Shown: positions 55,102 to 64,000 of the stretch, piece by piece | Numbering within the stretch: position 1 is the stretch's first letter | Layout: each line of letters begins with the position of its first letter | From: CAVQMC01 sp963713505 | Lineage (GTDB): Bacteria; Bacteroidota; Ignavibacteria; Ignavibacteriales; Ignavibacteriaceae | Direction of reading: 5' to 3' | Length of the DNA stretch: 64,000 nucleotides | NCBI GenBank assembly: GCA_963713505.1 | Contig: CAVQMC010000020.1 | Coordinates: 186,001 to 250,000 of the forward strand | Translations under genes and position numbers: made by a program | Notes under the pieces: model-generated | Told to the model about the DNA's origin: nothing | Databases searched by the model: none | The model's input: the letters and a program-made list of their open reading frames with translations, nothing else

Positions 55102-56784
55102 AAAAATTGTTTTTATTATTTATACTTTCCTGTTTGTATATCAAATTGCAGTTAATTGTCAAAATAGGGAAGCAACCACTAAAAATGCAATGGTTGTTTC
55201 TGCCGATTATTATGCATCAAAAGTTGGACGCGAAATTCTGGAAAAAGGCGGCAACGCAATTGATGCTGCAGTTGCAACGGGATTTGCTTTAGCAGTAACA
55301 TATCCGGCAGCCGGAAATATCGGCGGCGGCGGATTCATGGTTATTCATTTAACTAATGGAAAAAATACTACAATAGATTTTAGAGAAACTTCTCCCTCCA
55401 AATCAACTCCAGATATGTTTTTAGATAAGGATGGAAAATTTAATCCTAATTTAAGTCAGGAAGGAACAACATCTGCTGGAGTTCCAGGAAGTGTCGCAGG
55501 GTTAATTTATGCTCAAGAACAATATGGAACGATGAAATTAAAAGATGTTATTCAACCGGCTATTGATCTTGCGGAAGAAGGATTTGTTTTATCTGAAAGT
55601 ATGGCTCATTCATTTAATGAACTTCTGCCGGAATTTAAAAAATATAAATCTTCATATAAAAAATTTAACAATAATGGTAAACATTTTAAAAAAGGAGATA
55701 TATTCAAACAACCTGATTTAGCTAATACTTTAAAGTTAATTAGAGATTTTGGTAAAGATGGATTTCTATAAAGGAAAGGTTGCGGATTTAATTGTAAAAC
55801 AGGTTCAAAGTTTAGGCGGAATAATATCTTTAAAAGATTTAGAAAACTATAAAGCATTGGAAAAAGCTCCGGTTACTTGGTTCGTATAGAGGATATGAAA
55901 TTGTTTCCATGGGTCCATCGAGTGCAGGCGGAATTGCAATTATTGAAATGCTGAATATTTTAGAAAATTTTAAATTTCATAAAAATGAACATAATAGTGC
56001 TCAATATATTCACAAATTAGCAGAGGCAATGAAGTTTGCTTATGCAGATAGAAGCAAATATTTAGGCGATGATGATTTTGTAAAAGTTCCTTCCGATGTT
56101 TTAACTTCAAAAAAATATGCATTTGAAATTTTTAAGAAAATTAAAAATACAAGTATTCCTTCCAGCGAAATAAATTCAGAGAAAATAAATATAACTGAAG
56201 GAAATCAAACAACTCATTATTCTGTTTATGATAAATATGGAAATGCAGTAAGTACAACTACTACTATTAACTCATGGTTCGGATCTAAAATAGTTGTCGA
56301 AGGTGCGGGATTTCTTTTAAATAATGAAATGGATGACTTTAGTTCAAAACCCGGTTCGCCAAATCAATTCGGATTAACAGGAGGAGAAGCCAATTCAATT
56401 CAGGCTGGTAAAAGAATGTTAAGTTCTATGTCGCCGACTATTGTACTGAAACTTGGAAAACCTTTTCTTATTTTAGGATCGCCGGGAGGTTCAACAATTA
56501 TAACTGCTGTTCTTCAAGTTATAATGAATTGCATCGACTTTAATATGGATTTAAATAATGCAGTAAATTCTCCGAGAATTCATCATCAATGGCTGCCGGA
56601 TAAAATAGATTTTGAAAAGAATGCCTTAAATGAAAAGACAAGAAATGAATTAATAAACTTGGGTTATAAAATTGGGCAAGAAAGAATACTTGGAAATATC
56701 CAGGCTATTTTAATTAATAATAAAAATAATTTAATATATGGTTGTTCCGATCATAGAAGAGGCGGAGCAGCTTTAGGTTATTAA
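55082..56784 (+). pseudogene. ggt: Gamma-glutamyltranspeptidase, two frameshifts
   Basis: Secreted N-terminal nucleophile hydrolase that cleaves gamma-glutamyl bonds, as in glutathione. A signal segment (residues about 9-27) precedes KNAMVVSADYYASKVGREIL and GGNAIDAAVATGFALAVTYP, then NIGGGGFMVIH, the usual start. Frames break near 55762-55764 and 55877-55878 by one extra base each; rejoined, the sequence runs through GFYKGKVADLIVKQVQS and VTGSYRGYEIVSMGPSSAGG. The catalytic Thr begins the small subunit in EGNQTTHYSVYD, and LGSPGGSTIITAVLQ follows. Total about 567 residues. Start ATG 55082 lies inside the end of the MCE gene. Breaks likely assembly errors. Confidence 0.9.
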
Positions 56785-56798
56785 TAAAGAGAAATGTT

Positions 56799-57176
56799 AT
56801 GGTTATAGGAATTGGAATCGACATAATTGAAATCGATCGGATAAAAGACAGTATTGATAAATTTGGTAATAGTTTTTTAAATAAAATTTATACAGATAAA
56901 GAAATTAATTACTGCTCACAAAAAAGCAACAGCTATCAGCATTATGCTGCACGATTTGCAGCTAAAGAAGCTGTTTACAAGGCATTAACAACCGGATGGG
57001 AAAAAGGTTTAAGCTGGCAGAACATTGAAATTACAAACGAAGCTAACGGAATGCCTGTTGTTGCATTAAGCGGGAAATTGGAATCTTTTCTTTCTGATGG
57101 GAAAAAGCTCAAAATATCTTTAAGTCATTCAAGAGATTATGTTGCTTGTGTTGCGATTATTTACAAGGACTTATAA
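56799..57176 (+). CDS. acpS: Holo-[acyl-carrier-protein] synthase
   Basis: Transfers phosphopantetheine from CoA to acyl carrier protein. GIGIDIIEIDRIKDSIDKFG at the start, RFAAKEAVYKALTTGW near residue 49 and LSHSRDYVACVAI near 107 are the conserved motifs, including the metal-binding Asp and Glu. At 125 residues it is full length. It is 14 bases downstream of ggt. Confidence 0.94.
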   Translation: MVIGIGIDIIEIDRIKDSIDKFGNSFLNKIYTDKEINYCSQKSNSYQHYAARFAAKEAVYKALTTGWEKGLSWQNIEITNEANGMPVVALSGKLESFLSDGKKLKISLSHSRDYVACVAIIYKDL

Positions 57177-57331
57177 AATCACATCAAAATCTGTTCTTTT
57201 CAGAGAAATTTAAATGTGAATAATTCTTTACTTTATAAAAAATTAGATTGTATTGAATTATATAAAATGATTATATTTTCTAATTAAATCTGTGATTACT
57301 ACAGAAATTTTTAAATAAATAATAAAATAAT

Positions 57332-57529
57332 TTGAATAAAAAATACTTCGACATATTTAATTACGGTTCATTAGGAATTGTAGTAATACTTTTAATTTTG
57401 ATGCTTACTGATGCGGTGCCAAAAGAATCATTCATGTATTTGTTAGTTTTTGCATTAATTTTATTAGTAGTAAGAATTGTTTTGAGAGTTTACTATATAA
57501 ACAAAAGTAAAAATCTGAAAAAGGAGTAA
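57332..57529 (+). CDS. Small two-helix membrane protein, unknown
   Basis: Starting at TTG 57332, a 65-residue protein with two hydrophobic segments (about 11-27 and 34-54) and a basic C-terminus. I know no family for it. Short hydrophobic proteins of this size upstream of an HNH gene are hard to prove from sequence alone; composition and AT-rich codon use match the neighbours. Confidence 0.5.
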   Translation: MNKKYFDIFNYGSLGIVVILLILMLTDAVPKESFMYLLVFALILLVVRIVLRVYYINKSKNLKKE

Positions 57530-57583
57530 GTCTTCGAAAGTGGTAAAAAAGTAAACGGCCGGTTAAACGCTAAGGTTTTAATC

Positions 57584-58066
57584 TTGAACCAAAGTTATGA
57601 ACCAATCACAGTATGTAATATTAAAAAAGCAATAATTTTAATCTATCTCGGTAAAGCCGAGTTAGTTTTAAATGACAAGAAAAAAATAATAAGAACTGTC
57701 TATTCCGAATATCCCTGGCCAAGTATCATCAGGTTAAATCGATATATAAAACTTCCTTATAAAAGAGTAGTCCTTACCAGAAAGAACATATTAAGAAGAG
57801 ATTCATTTCGATGCGGCTATTGCGGAAGAAGCGATCTTCCATTAACAATAGATCATATAATTCCCAAAGCACGCGGCGGAGGAGATTCCTGGGAAAACTT
57901 AATTTGTGCTTGTACTGCTTGTAATAATAAAAAAGGCGATAGAACTCCGGCAGAAGCTAATATGAATATGATAAATAAACCATTTAAACCGAGTCATATT
58001 ATGTTTATTAAACATGTTGTTGGTAAAGTGGATGAAAACTGGAAACCATATTTGTATCTTTCCTGA
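57584..58066 (+). CDS. HNH endonuclease-family protein
   Basis: A 160-residue HNH nuclease of the type starting VLILNQSYEP. Zinc-binding CGYCG near residue 77 and LICACTACNNKKGDRTP near 110 flank the catalytic LTIDHIIPKARGGGDSWENL near 90. The frame extends upstream of TTG 57584 as coding-looking NGRLNAKVLILNQ without a start codon; adding one A to the run at 57546-57551 would connect it to GTG 57540 (MVKKVNGR). The true start is therefore probably 57540, obscured by another one-base indel. Widespread small HNH proteins of this type are often not in restriction systems; function unknown. Confidence 0.8.
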   Translation: MNQSYEPITVCNIKKAIILIYLGKAELVLNDKKKIIRTVYSEYPWPSIIRLNRYIKLPYKRVVLTRKNILRRDSFRCGYCGRSDLPLTIDHIIPKARGGGDSWENLICACTACNNKKGDRTPAEANMNMINKPFKPSHIMFIKHVVGKVDENWKPYLYLS

Positions 58067-58220
58067 AAGCTTAAAATATTTGATAATTCAATTCTACGTA
58101 ATTCAAATCAAATAACTTGTTAAAATTCGTATTTTTATTAGGATTTCAATAAATATGAAGATTATTAGCTTCATTATTATTATTTTTCCTGATTAAAATA
58201 TTCAAAATTTCCGGAAATAA

Positions 58221-59201
58221 ATGAAGAAAAAAAGAATCTTAAGCGGAATGCGTCCAACCGGTAAACTTCATATCGGTCATTTTGTAGGCGCTTTGGAAAA
58301 TTGGGTAAAATTGCAGGATGAATATCAGAATTTTCATCTTATTGCGGATTATCATGTTTTGACCACAAAATTAGATACAAAGGAGATCTATCAAGATTCA
58401 ATTGATATGCTGATTGATTGGCTTGCTTCGGGATTGGATCCGGTTAAAAGTCCAATGTTCAGGCAATCAAAAATAAAAGAACATGCAGAGTTAAGTTTAA
58501 TATTCGGAATGCTGATAACTGTAAACCGGTTAGAACGGAATCCGACTTTAAAGGATCAAGTTCGTGATTTAAATATTGAAAATATAATATTCGGACATTT
58601 AGGATATCCTGTTCTTCAAACAGCAGATATTTTATTGTATAAAGGAGATGCCGTTCCTGTTGGCGAAGATCAGGTTCCTCATGTGGAAATTTCAAGAGAA
58701 ATTGCCAGGCGTTTTAACAACCAATATGGAAAAGTATTTCCGGAACCGGAAGCTTTGTTAACAAAATTTGCTAGACTTCCCGGAATAGACGGAAATGCTA
58801 AAATGAGTAAATCATTAGGGAATACAATCTTATTATCCGACGAACCTGAAATAATTAAAAAGAAATTAAAAAAGGCAGTTACCGATCCGCAGAAAATTCG
58901 TAAAGGTGATCCGGGAAATCCGGATATCTGTCTGGTATTTTCTTATCATAAAAAATTTAATCCGGCTGAAGTTCCGGAAATTGATGCCGGCTGTCGATCC
59001 GGTGCATTAGGCTGTGTTGATTGCAAGATGAATTGTGCATCTAAAATTGCGGAAGTACTGGAACCGATTAGAGAAAAAAGAAATTATTATGAAGAACATT
59101 TAGATGAAGTAAAAGATATTCTAGCAGACGGCGAAAAAAGAGCTAAAGAAATTGCTGTCTCTACAATGAATGAAGTTCACGAAAAAATGCAATTAGGTTA
59201 A
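58221..59201 (+). CDS. trpS: Tryptophan--tRNA ligase
   Basis: Class I aminoacyl-tRNA synthetase. RILSGMRPTGKLHIGHFVGA holds the HIGH motif near residue 17, GDAVPVGEDQVPHVEISREI near 147 and AKMSKSLGNTI near 196 the KMSKS motif. Length 326 fits. A C-terminal CRSGALGCVDCKMNC cluster occurs in a subset of TrpS proteins. It is first in a run with scpA, scpB and a pseudouridine synthase. Confidence 0.95.
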   Translation: MKKKRILSGMRPTGKLHIGHFVGALENWVKLQDEYQNFHLIADYHVLTTKLDTKEIYQDSIDMLIDWLASGLDPVKSPMFRQSKIKEHAELSLIFGMLITVNRLERNPTLKDQVRDLNIENIIFGHLGYPVLQTADILLYKGDAVPVGEDQVPHVEISREIARRFNNQYGKVFPEPEALLTKFARLPGIDGNAKMSKSLGNTILLSDEPEIIKKKLKKAVTDPQKIRKGDPGNPDICLVFSYHKKFNPAEVPEIDAGCRSGALGCVDCKMNCASKIAEVLEPIREKRNYYEEHLDEVKDILADGEKRAKEIAVSTMNEVHEKMQLG

Positions 59202-59208
59202 AGTTGAA

Positions 59209-59949
59209 GTGTATAAAATTAAATTAGATCATTTCGAAGGACCGCTGGACTTGCTTCTGTTTTTTATTAAGCGGGACGAATTAAATATTTATGATATTCC
59301 AATATCCAGAATTACTAAGGAATTTCTTGAATATGTTAATTTAATTAAAATGCTCGATCTGGAAACTGCCGGTGACTTTATTTTAATGGCTTCAACTTTA
59401 ATGCATATAAAAGTAAGAATGCTTTTACCGCGTGAAGTTGATGAAAAAGGTGAAGAAATTGATCCGCGTGCTGACTTGATTAAAGCACTATTAGAATATA
59501 AAAGATTTAAAGAAATGTCGGAGGAACTTTCTTTTTTTGAATCAAGTCAGAGGAAAATTAGTTACAGATCTAATTTTAATGAAGATGAAAAAGTTGCTCC
59601 GCCGGATTATGAAATTTTATTAAAAAATGTAAGTATTTTTGATCTTGCAAAAGCCTTTAAAAAAGTAATTGAAGGATTAAAAGAAGTTCCTGTTCACGAA
59701 ATTAAAAAAGTAAATGTAACTATAGATGAACAGATAAAATTTATACTTTCCAAAATTGATGAAGCCGGTGAATTGCATTTTATTAGTTTAGTTGAAAAGA
59801 TGAAAGATAAAATCAGAATTGTTGTTACTTTTATTGCACTTTTGGAATTAACTAAAATGGGACATTTAGGAATTAAAGAATCTCCCAATTTTAATGATTT
59901 TGTTTTATATAGATTAGATAATGGACAAAATATACAACTCAGTAATTGA
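59209..59949 (+). CDS. scpA: Segregation and condensation protein A
   Basis: Kleisin subunit of the SMC-ScpAB condensin. The start is GTG 59209: VYKIKLDHFEGPLDLLLFFI is the typical N-terminus, IYDIPISRITKEFLEYV near residue 29 and AGDFILMASTLMHIKVRMLLP near 60 follow. At 246 residues the length is normal. It overlaps scpB by 29 bases. Confidence 0.93.
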   Translation: MYKIKLDHFEGPLDLLLFFIKRDELNIYDIPISRITKEFLEYVNLIKMLDLETAGDFILMASTLMHIKVRMLLPREVDEKGEEIDPRADLIKALLEYKRFKEMSEELSFFESSQRKISYRSNFNEDEKVAPPDYEILLKNVSIFDLAKAFKKVIEGLKEVPVHEIKKVNVTIDEQIKFILSKIDEAGELHFISLVEKMKDKIRIVVTFIALLELTKMGHLGIKESPNFNDFVLYRLDNGQNIQLSN

Positions 59950-60568
59950 AGCTTTAATATTTTCTACAGACGAACCTCTGTCAGAAAATGAAATTATTAA
60001 AGCTGTAAAAGGCATTGACGGAGAAGATATTCAAATTACTCAATCCGATGTAGAAAAATGTGTAGAAGAATTAAATACCGGATATAATGAGAAAGGTATA
60101 TCATTTAAAATATTAAAAATAGCAAATGGTTATATATTCGGAACAAAACCGGAATATGCAAATTATCTTGGCTATTTATCCTCAGAAAAAAGTAAAAGAC
60201 GATTAAGTCAAGCAGCTTTGGAAACTCTAGCTATTATTGCTTACAAACAGCCTATAACGAAACCTGAAATTGAATCTATTAGAGGAGTTAATTCAGATTA
60301 TATTTTAAATACATTATTAGAAAAAAATCTGGTTGCAATTTCCGGAAGGGCAGAAACTGTAGGAAGGCCTCTTTTATACAGTACTACAAATGAATTTCTT
60401 AAATATTTTGGACTCCATAAAATAAGTGATCTTCCGAAACCAAGAGAAATTGAAGAAATAATGAAGGATGAAGATTTCCTTGAACAAAAGCAGAAAATTT
60501 TAATGAATTTGATCGAAGAAAAAGCAGAAGAGGAATCTCCTGAACCGGATACTAATAATGATGATTAG
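59921..60568 (+). CDS. scpB: Segregation and condensation protein B
   Basis: Winged-helix partner of ScpA. NSVIEALIFSTDEPLSENEI opens it, QAALETLAIIAYKQPITKPEIESIRGV near residue 95-120 is the family signature, and LVAISGRAETVGRPLLYSTT follows near 130. The acidic C-terminus is usual. It starts within scpA and its stop overlaps the next ATG. Confidence 0.93.
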   Translation: MDKIYNSVIEALIFSTDEPLSENEIIKAVKGIDGEDIQITQSDVEKCVEELNTGYNEKGISFKILKIANGYIFGTKPEYANYLGYLSSEKSKRRLSQAALETLAIIAYKQPITKPEIESIRGVNSDYILNTLLEKNLVAISGRAETVGRPLLYSTTNEFLKYFGLHKISDLPKPREIEEIMKDEDFLEQKQKILMNLIEEKAEEESPEPDTNNDD

Positions 60569-61268
60569 ATTAAATAAATATATTGCAGACAGCGGCTTTA
60601 CTTCCAGACGAAAAGCTGAAGAGTTTATACTTCAAGGCAGAGTTTCTGTTAATCAAAAGATAATTACTGATCTTTCTTTTAAAGTGAATGATAATAATGA
60701 TGAAGTTTTTATCGATGGTGAAAAAATTGAACCGAAAAAACATCTGTATTATTTATTGAACAAACCCAGGGGAGTTATTTCTACTACAAATGATGAAAGA
60801 AACAGAACTACTGTAGTAGATTTAATTAAATCAAAAGAAAAAATTTATCCTGTAGGAAGATTGGATTATAATACAACCGGAGTATTATTTTTAACAAATG
60901 ACGGTGAATTTAAAAATATATTAACACATCCCACAAATAATGTCCCGAGAGAATATGAAGTAAAATTGGATAAAGCATTTAATATTAAAGATAAAGAGAA
61001 ATTATTAAAAGGTATTTATATTAAAAATGAAAGAGCAAAATTTACTAAAATAATTTTTCCCGATAAAAGAAATGACAAAATCTTAGAAGTAACTTGTGTT
61101 GAAGGCAGAAATCATTTTGTTAAAAATATGTTTGGAGCTTTGGGTTATAGAGTTGTTGCTTTGAATAGAAAAAGTTTTGCGGGAATTAAAGCTGATATTC
61201 CTTTTGGATCATTTCGAAAATTGTCAAACGATGAAATTAAGAAAGTACTTAAAGTCTATGGCAATTAA
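60558..61268 (+). CDS. RluB/RsuA-family rRNA pseudouridine synthase
   Basis: Isomerises uridine in ribosomal RNA. An S4 RNA-binding domain (MIRLNKYIADSGFTSRRKAE, then LQGRVSVNQ) is followed by the synthase domain with YLLNKPRGVIST near residue 72, the catalytic aspartate in YPVGRLDYNTTGVLFLTNDG near 98 and CVEGRNHFVKNMFGALGY. Two adjacent ATGs at 60558 and 60561 could serve as start. Length 236 is normal. Often in the same operon as scpAB. Confidence 0.9.
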   Translation: MMIRLNKYIADSGFTSRRKAEEFILQGRVSVNQKIITDLSFKVNDNNDEVFIDGEKIEPKKHLYYLLNKPRGVISTTNDERNRTTVVDLIKSKEKIYPVGRLDYNTTGVLFLTNDGEFKNILTHPTNNVPREYEVKLDKAFNIKDKEKLLKGIYIKNERAKFTKIIFPDKRNDKILEVTCVEGRNHFVKNMFGALGYRVVALNRKSFAGIKADIPFGSFRKLSNDEIKKVLKVYGN

Positions 61269-62769
61269 AACATTTTTTACTTTTGTATTTGTCTTCATAT
61301 TAGTCTTTGAAGTATTTCCACAAGAAAATCAAATAACAGTCAAGGATACTGCAAGAAGATATTCATATTCAACAATTCCGGAATTTTGGAATCAGATGAA
61401 TGATATATTTAATGATCCAAATTTTAGTAATGCACAATGGGGAGTTGTAATTCAATCTTTGGAAACAGGAGAATATTTTTACAAAAGAAATGAAGATAAA
61501 TTATTTATTCCGGCTTCTGATATTAAACTTTTTACAACTGCTTCCGGATTAATTTTATTAGGACCGGATTACCGCTTTTCAACAAATATTTTTATGAGAG
61601 GCAAATTAGACGGTTCTATTTTAGATGGAGATTTAATTGTACAGGGCGGGGGAGATCCAACAATATCGGAAAGATTTTACGGCGGAGATCTTTATAAAGT
61701 ATTTAATGATTGGGCAGATTCCTTGCTCTCAAAAGGAATTGATGAAATAACCGGGAATATTATAGGTGATGATGGTAAATTTGATGACGTAGGTTATGGA
61801 AAAGGCTGGGCCTGGGATCATTTAAGCTATTGGTACTCGGCTCCTTCAGGTGCAATTTCATTTAATGATAATTGTGTTGATTTATATGTAACTGTTAACA
61901 AAAAAAATAAAAAAGCTGTTATTTTACAAGAGCCGGACACCAAATATATTGTTGTTGTGAATAATGTTGATGTTGTACCAAAGGATTCAGTTACTTCCAT
62001 AGATGTTTATAGACAACTTGGGACAAATATTGTAACAGTCTTCGGTACAATTAAAAATATTCCTGATACTATAAAAACTTATGTTACGGTAAATAACCCA
62101 ACTCAATTTTCTATGGTTATTCTTAAAAAAGTTTTAGTAGAAAAAGGAATTAAAGTAAATGGTTACCCGGTTGATGTAGATGATATTTCTACACCATTAG
62201 ATTACAATAATATTAGAAAAATATTTAGTTTTTATTCTTTGCCTTTAAAAGAAATAATAAAAGTTATAAATAAGAATAGCCAGAACTTTTTTGCAGAACA
62301 GTTACTTAAAACAATTGGTTATGAAAAAAAGGGATTAGGAACTTCAGCAAATGGTATTACATCAATCACTCCTATTTTAAGAGATATGGGTATTAATCCG
62401 GAAAGTCTTGTAATGGTAGACGGTAGCGGATTATCACCCTTGAATTTAGCTTCTCCCAAACAAATAGTTGCTTTACTGAATTACATGTACAAAAGTAAAT
62501 ATTTTATTCCTTTTTACAATTCTCTATCAATTGCCGGTGTTGACGGCACTTTCGGCAATCGACTAAAAAATACAAAAGCAGAAGGGAGAATAAGAGCAAA
62601 AACAGGTTACCTCGATGCTGTTCGAAGTATTTCCGGTTATGCATATACTGCAGACAACGAGCCTGTGGTATTTTCTATGATAGTTAATGATTTTAATGTT
62701 CCAGTTAAATTAGCAGAAAATTTACAAGACTTAGTTTGTCTTCGTCTTGCCAATTTCAGAAGAAAATAA
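61258..62769 (+). CDS. dacB: D-alanyl-D-alanine carboxypeptidase/endopeptidase (PBP4 type)
   Basis: Penicillin-binding protein of the S13 family, trimming peptidoglycan peptides in the periplasm. ATG 61258, inside the preceding gene, gives a signal peptide (IKTFFTFVFVFILVFEVFPQ). The catalytic motifs are Ser-x-x-Lys in PASDIKLFTT near residue 80, Ser-x-Asn in NSQNFFAEQLLKTIG near 340, and KTG in RAKTGYLDAVRSISGYAYT near 445. The large insert domain after the first motif (about 95-290) matches PBP4. Length about 503. Confidence 0.92.
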   Translation: MAIKTFFTFVFVFILVFEVFPQENQITVKDTARRYSYSTIPEFWNQMNDIFNDPNFSNAQWGVVIQSLETGEYFYKRNEDKLFIPASDIKLFTTASGLILLGPDYRFSTNIFMRGKLDGSILDGDLIVQGGGDPTISERFYGGDLYKVFNDWADSLLSKGIDEITGNIIGDDGKFDDVGYGKGWAWDHLSYWYSAPSGAISFNDNCVDLYVTVNKKNKKAVILQEPDTKYIVVVNNVDVVPKDSVTSIDVYRQLGTNIVTVFGTIKNIPDTIKTYVTVNNPTQFSMVILKKVLVEKGIKVNGYPVDVDDISTPLDYNNIRKIFSFYSLPLKEIIKVINKNSQNFFAEQLLKTIGYEKKGLGTSANGITSITPILRDMGINPESLVMVDGSGLSPLNLASPKQIVALLNYMYKSKYFIPFYNSLSIAGVDGTFGNRLKNTKAEGRIRAKTGYLDAVRSISGYAYTADNEPVVFSMIVNDFNVPVKLAENLQDLVCLRLANFRRK

Positions 62770-62781
62770 ATCGGAGGTTTT

Positions 62782-64000
62782 GTGGAAAACAATGTTCAAC
62801 AAGATTTAAATGTTTTAATTAAAAGAAGACTTGAAGAATTAGAAGAATTAAAAAAGAAAGGCTTTGAACCTTATCCTTATTCGTTTGATGTAAATTCAAA
62901 TTCAAAAGATATTAAAGATAATTTTAAAGAAGATGAAAAACGCGAAGTTAAAATTGCCGGCAGAATAATGGCTTTAAGAAAAATGGGAAAAGCTTCTTTT
63001 GCTCATATTCAGGATGAAGCCGGAAGAATTCAAATATATTTAAGAAAAGATGATATCGGCGAAGCTTATGATGCATTTAAATTATTGGATATCGGAGATA
63101 TTATCGGCGTAGAAGGTTATACATTCAAAACTAAAACCGGAGAAATTTCTGTTCATACAACTGCCTTAAAGCTTTTATCAAAAACAATCAGACCGCTTCC
63201 AATTGCAAAAGAAGCAGTTGATGAAAAAGGCAACAAAGTTGTTTATGATCAGTTTGCAGATAAAGAATTAAGATACAGACAGAGATATGTTGACTTGGTT
63301 GTAAATCCTCATTTAAAAGATACTTTTATTAAAAGAAGCAGAATAATTTCTTCAATGAGAAGATTTTTGGATACCAGCGGTTACCTGGAAGTCGAGACTC
63401 CGATTCTTCAGCCTTTATACGGCGGAGCTGCCGCAAGACCTTTTACAACTCACCATAATACTTTGGATACGGATTTTTATTTAAGGATTGCGGATGAACT
63501 CTACTTAAAAAGATTAATTGTCGGCGGTTTTAACGGAGTTTATGAAATATCCAAAGATTTCCGAAACGAAGGAATGGACAGAACACATAATCCGGAATTT
63601 ACAATGATGGAATTATATGTCCCTTATAAAGATTACAACTGGATGATGGAATTTGTTGAAGATATGATATTCAATATATGCAAAGATGTCTTTGGAAAAT
63701 TCGAATTCGAATTCGAAGACAATAAAGTCTTATTTGAAAAACCATGGAAGAGAGTTTCTATGGTTGATGCAATAAAAGAAAAAACAGGTGTTGATATTTT
63801 ATCCGCATCATTAGAACAATTAAAAGAAGCAGCTAAAAAATTAAACATAGATATAAAAGCAATTGAAGGCAGGGGAAAATTAATTGATGAAATATTCAGC
63901 GAAGCCGTTCAGCCGGAATTAATTCAACCTACTTTTGTTGTTGATTATCCTCTTGAAATTTCTCCGCTTGCAAAAAAACATCGTTCTAAAGAAGGTCTTG
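62782..64000 (+). CDS. lysS: Lysine--tRNA ligase, class II, truncated by the window edge
   Basis: Starts at GTG 62782 behind TCGGAGG. The first 406 residues are visible: a helical N-terminus (DLNVLIKRRLEELEELKKKG), the OB-fold anticodon domain (REVKIAGRIMALRKMGKASF), motif 1 (KRSRIISSMRRFLDTSGYLEVETPILQP region), and motif 2 in EISKDFRNEGMDRTHNPEFT. The last residues SPLAKKHRSKEGL are the usual pre-motif 3 region. The rest lies outside the window. Confidence 0.95.
   Translation, partial: MENNVQQDLNVLIKRRLEELEELKKKGFEPYPYSFDVNSNSKDIKDNFKEDEKREVKIAGRIMALRKMGKASFAHIQDEAGRIQIYLRKDDIGEAYDAFKLLDIGDIIGVEGYTFKTKTGEISVHTTALKLLSKTIRPLPIAKEAVDEKGNKVVYDQFADKELRYRQRYVDLVVNPHLKDTFIKRSRIISSMRRFLDTSGYLEVETPILQPLYGGAAARPFTTHHNTLDTDFYLRIADELYLKRLIVGGFNGVYEISKDFRNEGMDRTHNPEFTMMELYVPYKDYNWMMEFVEDMIFNICKDVFGKFEFEFEDNKVLFEKPWKRVSMVDAIKEKTGVDILSASLEQLKEAAKKLNIDIKAIEGRGKLIDEIFSEAVQPELIQPTFVVDYPLEISPLAKKHRSKEGL

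Noticed and set aside
30400..57600. Programmed ribosomal frameshifting as explanation for the broken genes
   Set aside because: Too many sites in unrelated genes, with both insertions and a deletion, without slippery heptamers plus downstream structures, and none of these families is known for it apart from special cases.
1..64000. tRNA, rRNA, CRISPR arrays, insertion sequences and prophage
   Set aside because: No clover-leaf candidate, no repeated spacer pattern, no transposase or phage structural motif was found on reading intergenic regions and frames.

Overview
This window is strongly AT-rich, gene-dense bacterial chromosome from a Gram-negative lineage. Evidence for an outer membrane is abundant: Kdo synthesis, Lpt lipopolysaccharide export genes, TolC, FadL, heptosyltransferase-like enzymes and several beta-barrel-like secreted proteins. 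The AT-rich codon use, frequent TTG starts, a FadL/SGNH-lipoprotein pair, an ABC exporter with two MacB-type permeases, a DUF4900-like pilin-type protein and a very long beta-rich surface protein together suggest the Bacteroidota/Chlorobiota group, most likely an Ignavibacteria-type organism. That placement is inferred from gene content; no rRNA or tRNA gene was seen in the window.

Layout. 1-2.6 kb (minus): a secreted PIG-L/LmbE-type deacetylase, overlapped by the start of a cut-off gene. 2.8-8.1 kb (plus): a lipopolysaccharide operon, kdsA - unknown gene - kdsD - lptC - lptA/ostA-like - lptB, which makes Kdo precursors and moves LPS out of the inner membrane. 8.5-14.5 kb (plus): a tripartite exporter (TolC, HlyD-type adaptor, MacB-type ATPase, two FtsX/MacB permeases) closed by a clear terminator. 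14.6-19.3 kb: a 1156-residue surface protein, a small beta-barrel-like protein and a 65-residue ORF. 19.3-25.8 kb (minus): an accessory surface-sugar cluster (GT-B transferase, SpsF-type cytidylyltransferase, class III aminotransferase, SDR, KdsC-type phosphatase, short NeuB-type synthase) followed by a fatty-acid-hydroxylase-family protein. This is the best candidate in the window for an undescribed pathway. 26.1-27.1 kb (plus): LD-carboxypeptidase. 27.1-34.9 kb (minus): polA, three GT9 transferases, a homocysteine methyltransferase-like gene and ispE, tightly packed with repeated 14-bp overlaps.

35-49.3 kb (plus): Kup potassium transporter, a secreted EEP-family hydrolase, an SDR, an ExbB-ExbD-ExbD energy module, yqeY, cvpA, mutS2, a biotin carboxylase/BCCP pair, FadL, an SGNH lipoprotein and a SPOR lipoprotein. 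49.4-51.7 kb (minus): a three-gene set of pilin-like proteins. 52.1-64 kb (plus): ssb, a CorC/HlyC-type membrane protein, a small unknown gene, an MCE/MlaD protein, gamma-glutamyltranspeptidase, acpS, a small membrane protein, an HNH endonuclease, trpS, scpA, scpB, an RluB-type pseudouridine synthase, a PBP4-type carboxypeptidase and lysS, which runs off the right edge.

Sequence quality matters here. Between about 30.4 and 57.6 kb seven genes are interrupted by single-base indels (one GT9 gene, polA, mutS2, the SGNH gene, ssb, the CorC-like gene and ggt), and an eighth, the HNH gene, may have lost its start the same way. Many indels lie in short homopolymers, and each gene reads on cleanly in another frame. 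Because polA and ssb are housekeeping genes, uncorrected assembly error is the most likely cause, not gene decay. The first 30 kb shows no such break. No CRISPR array, insertion sequence, phage gene or attachment site was recognised.
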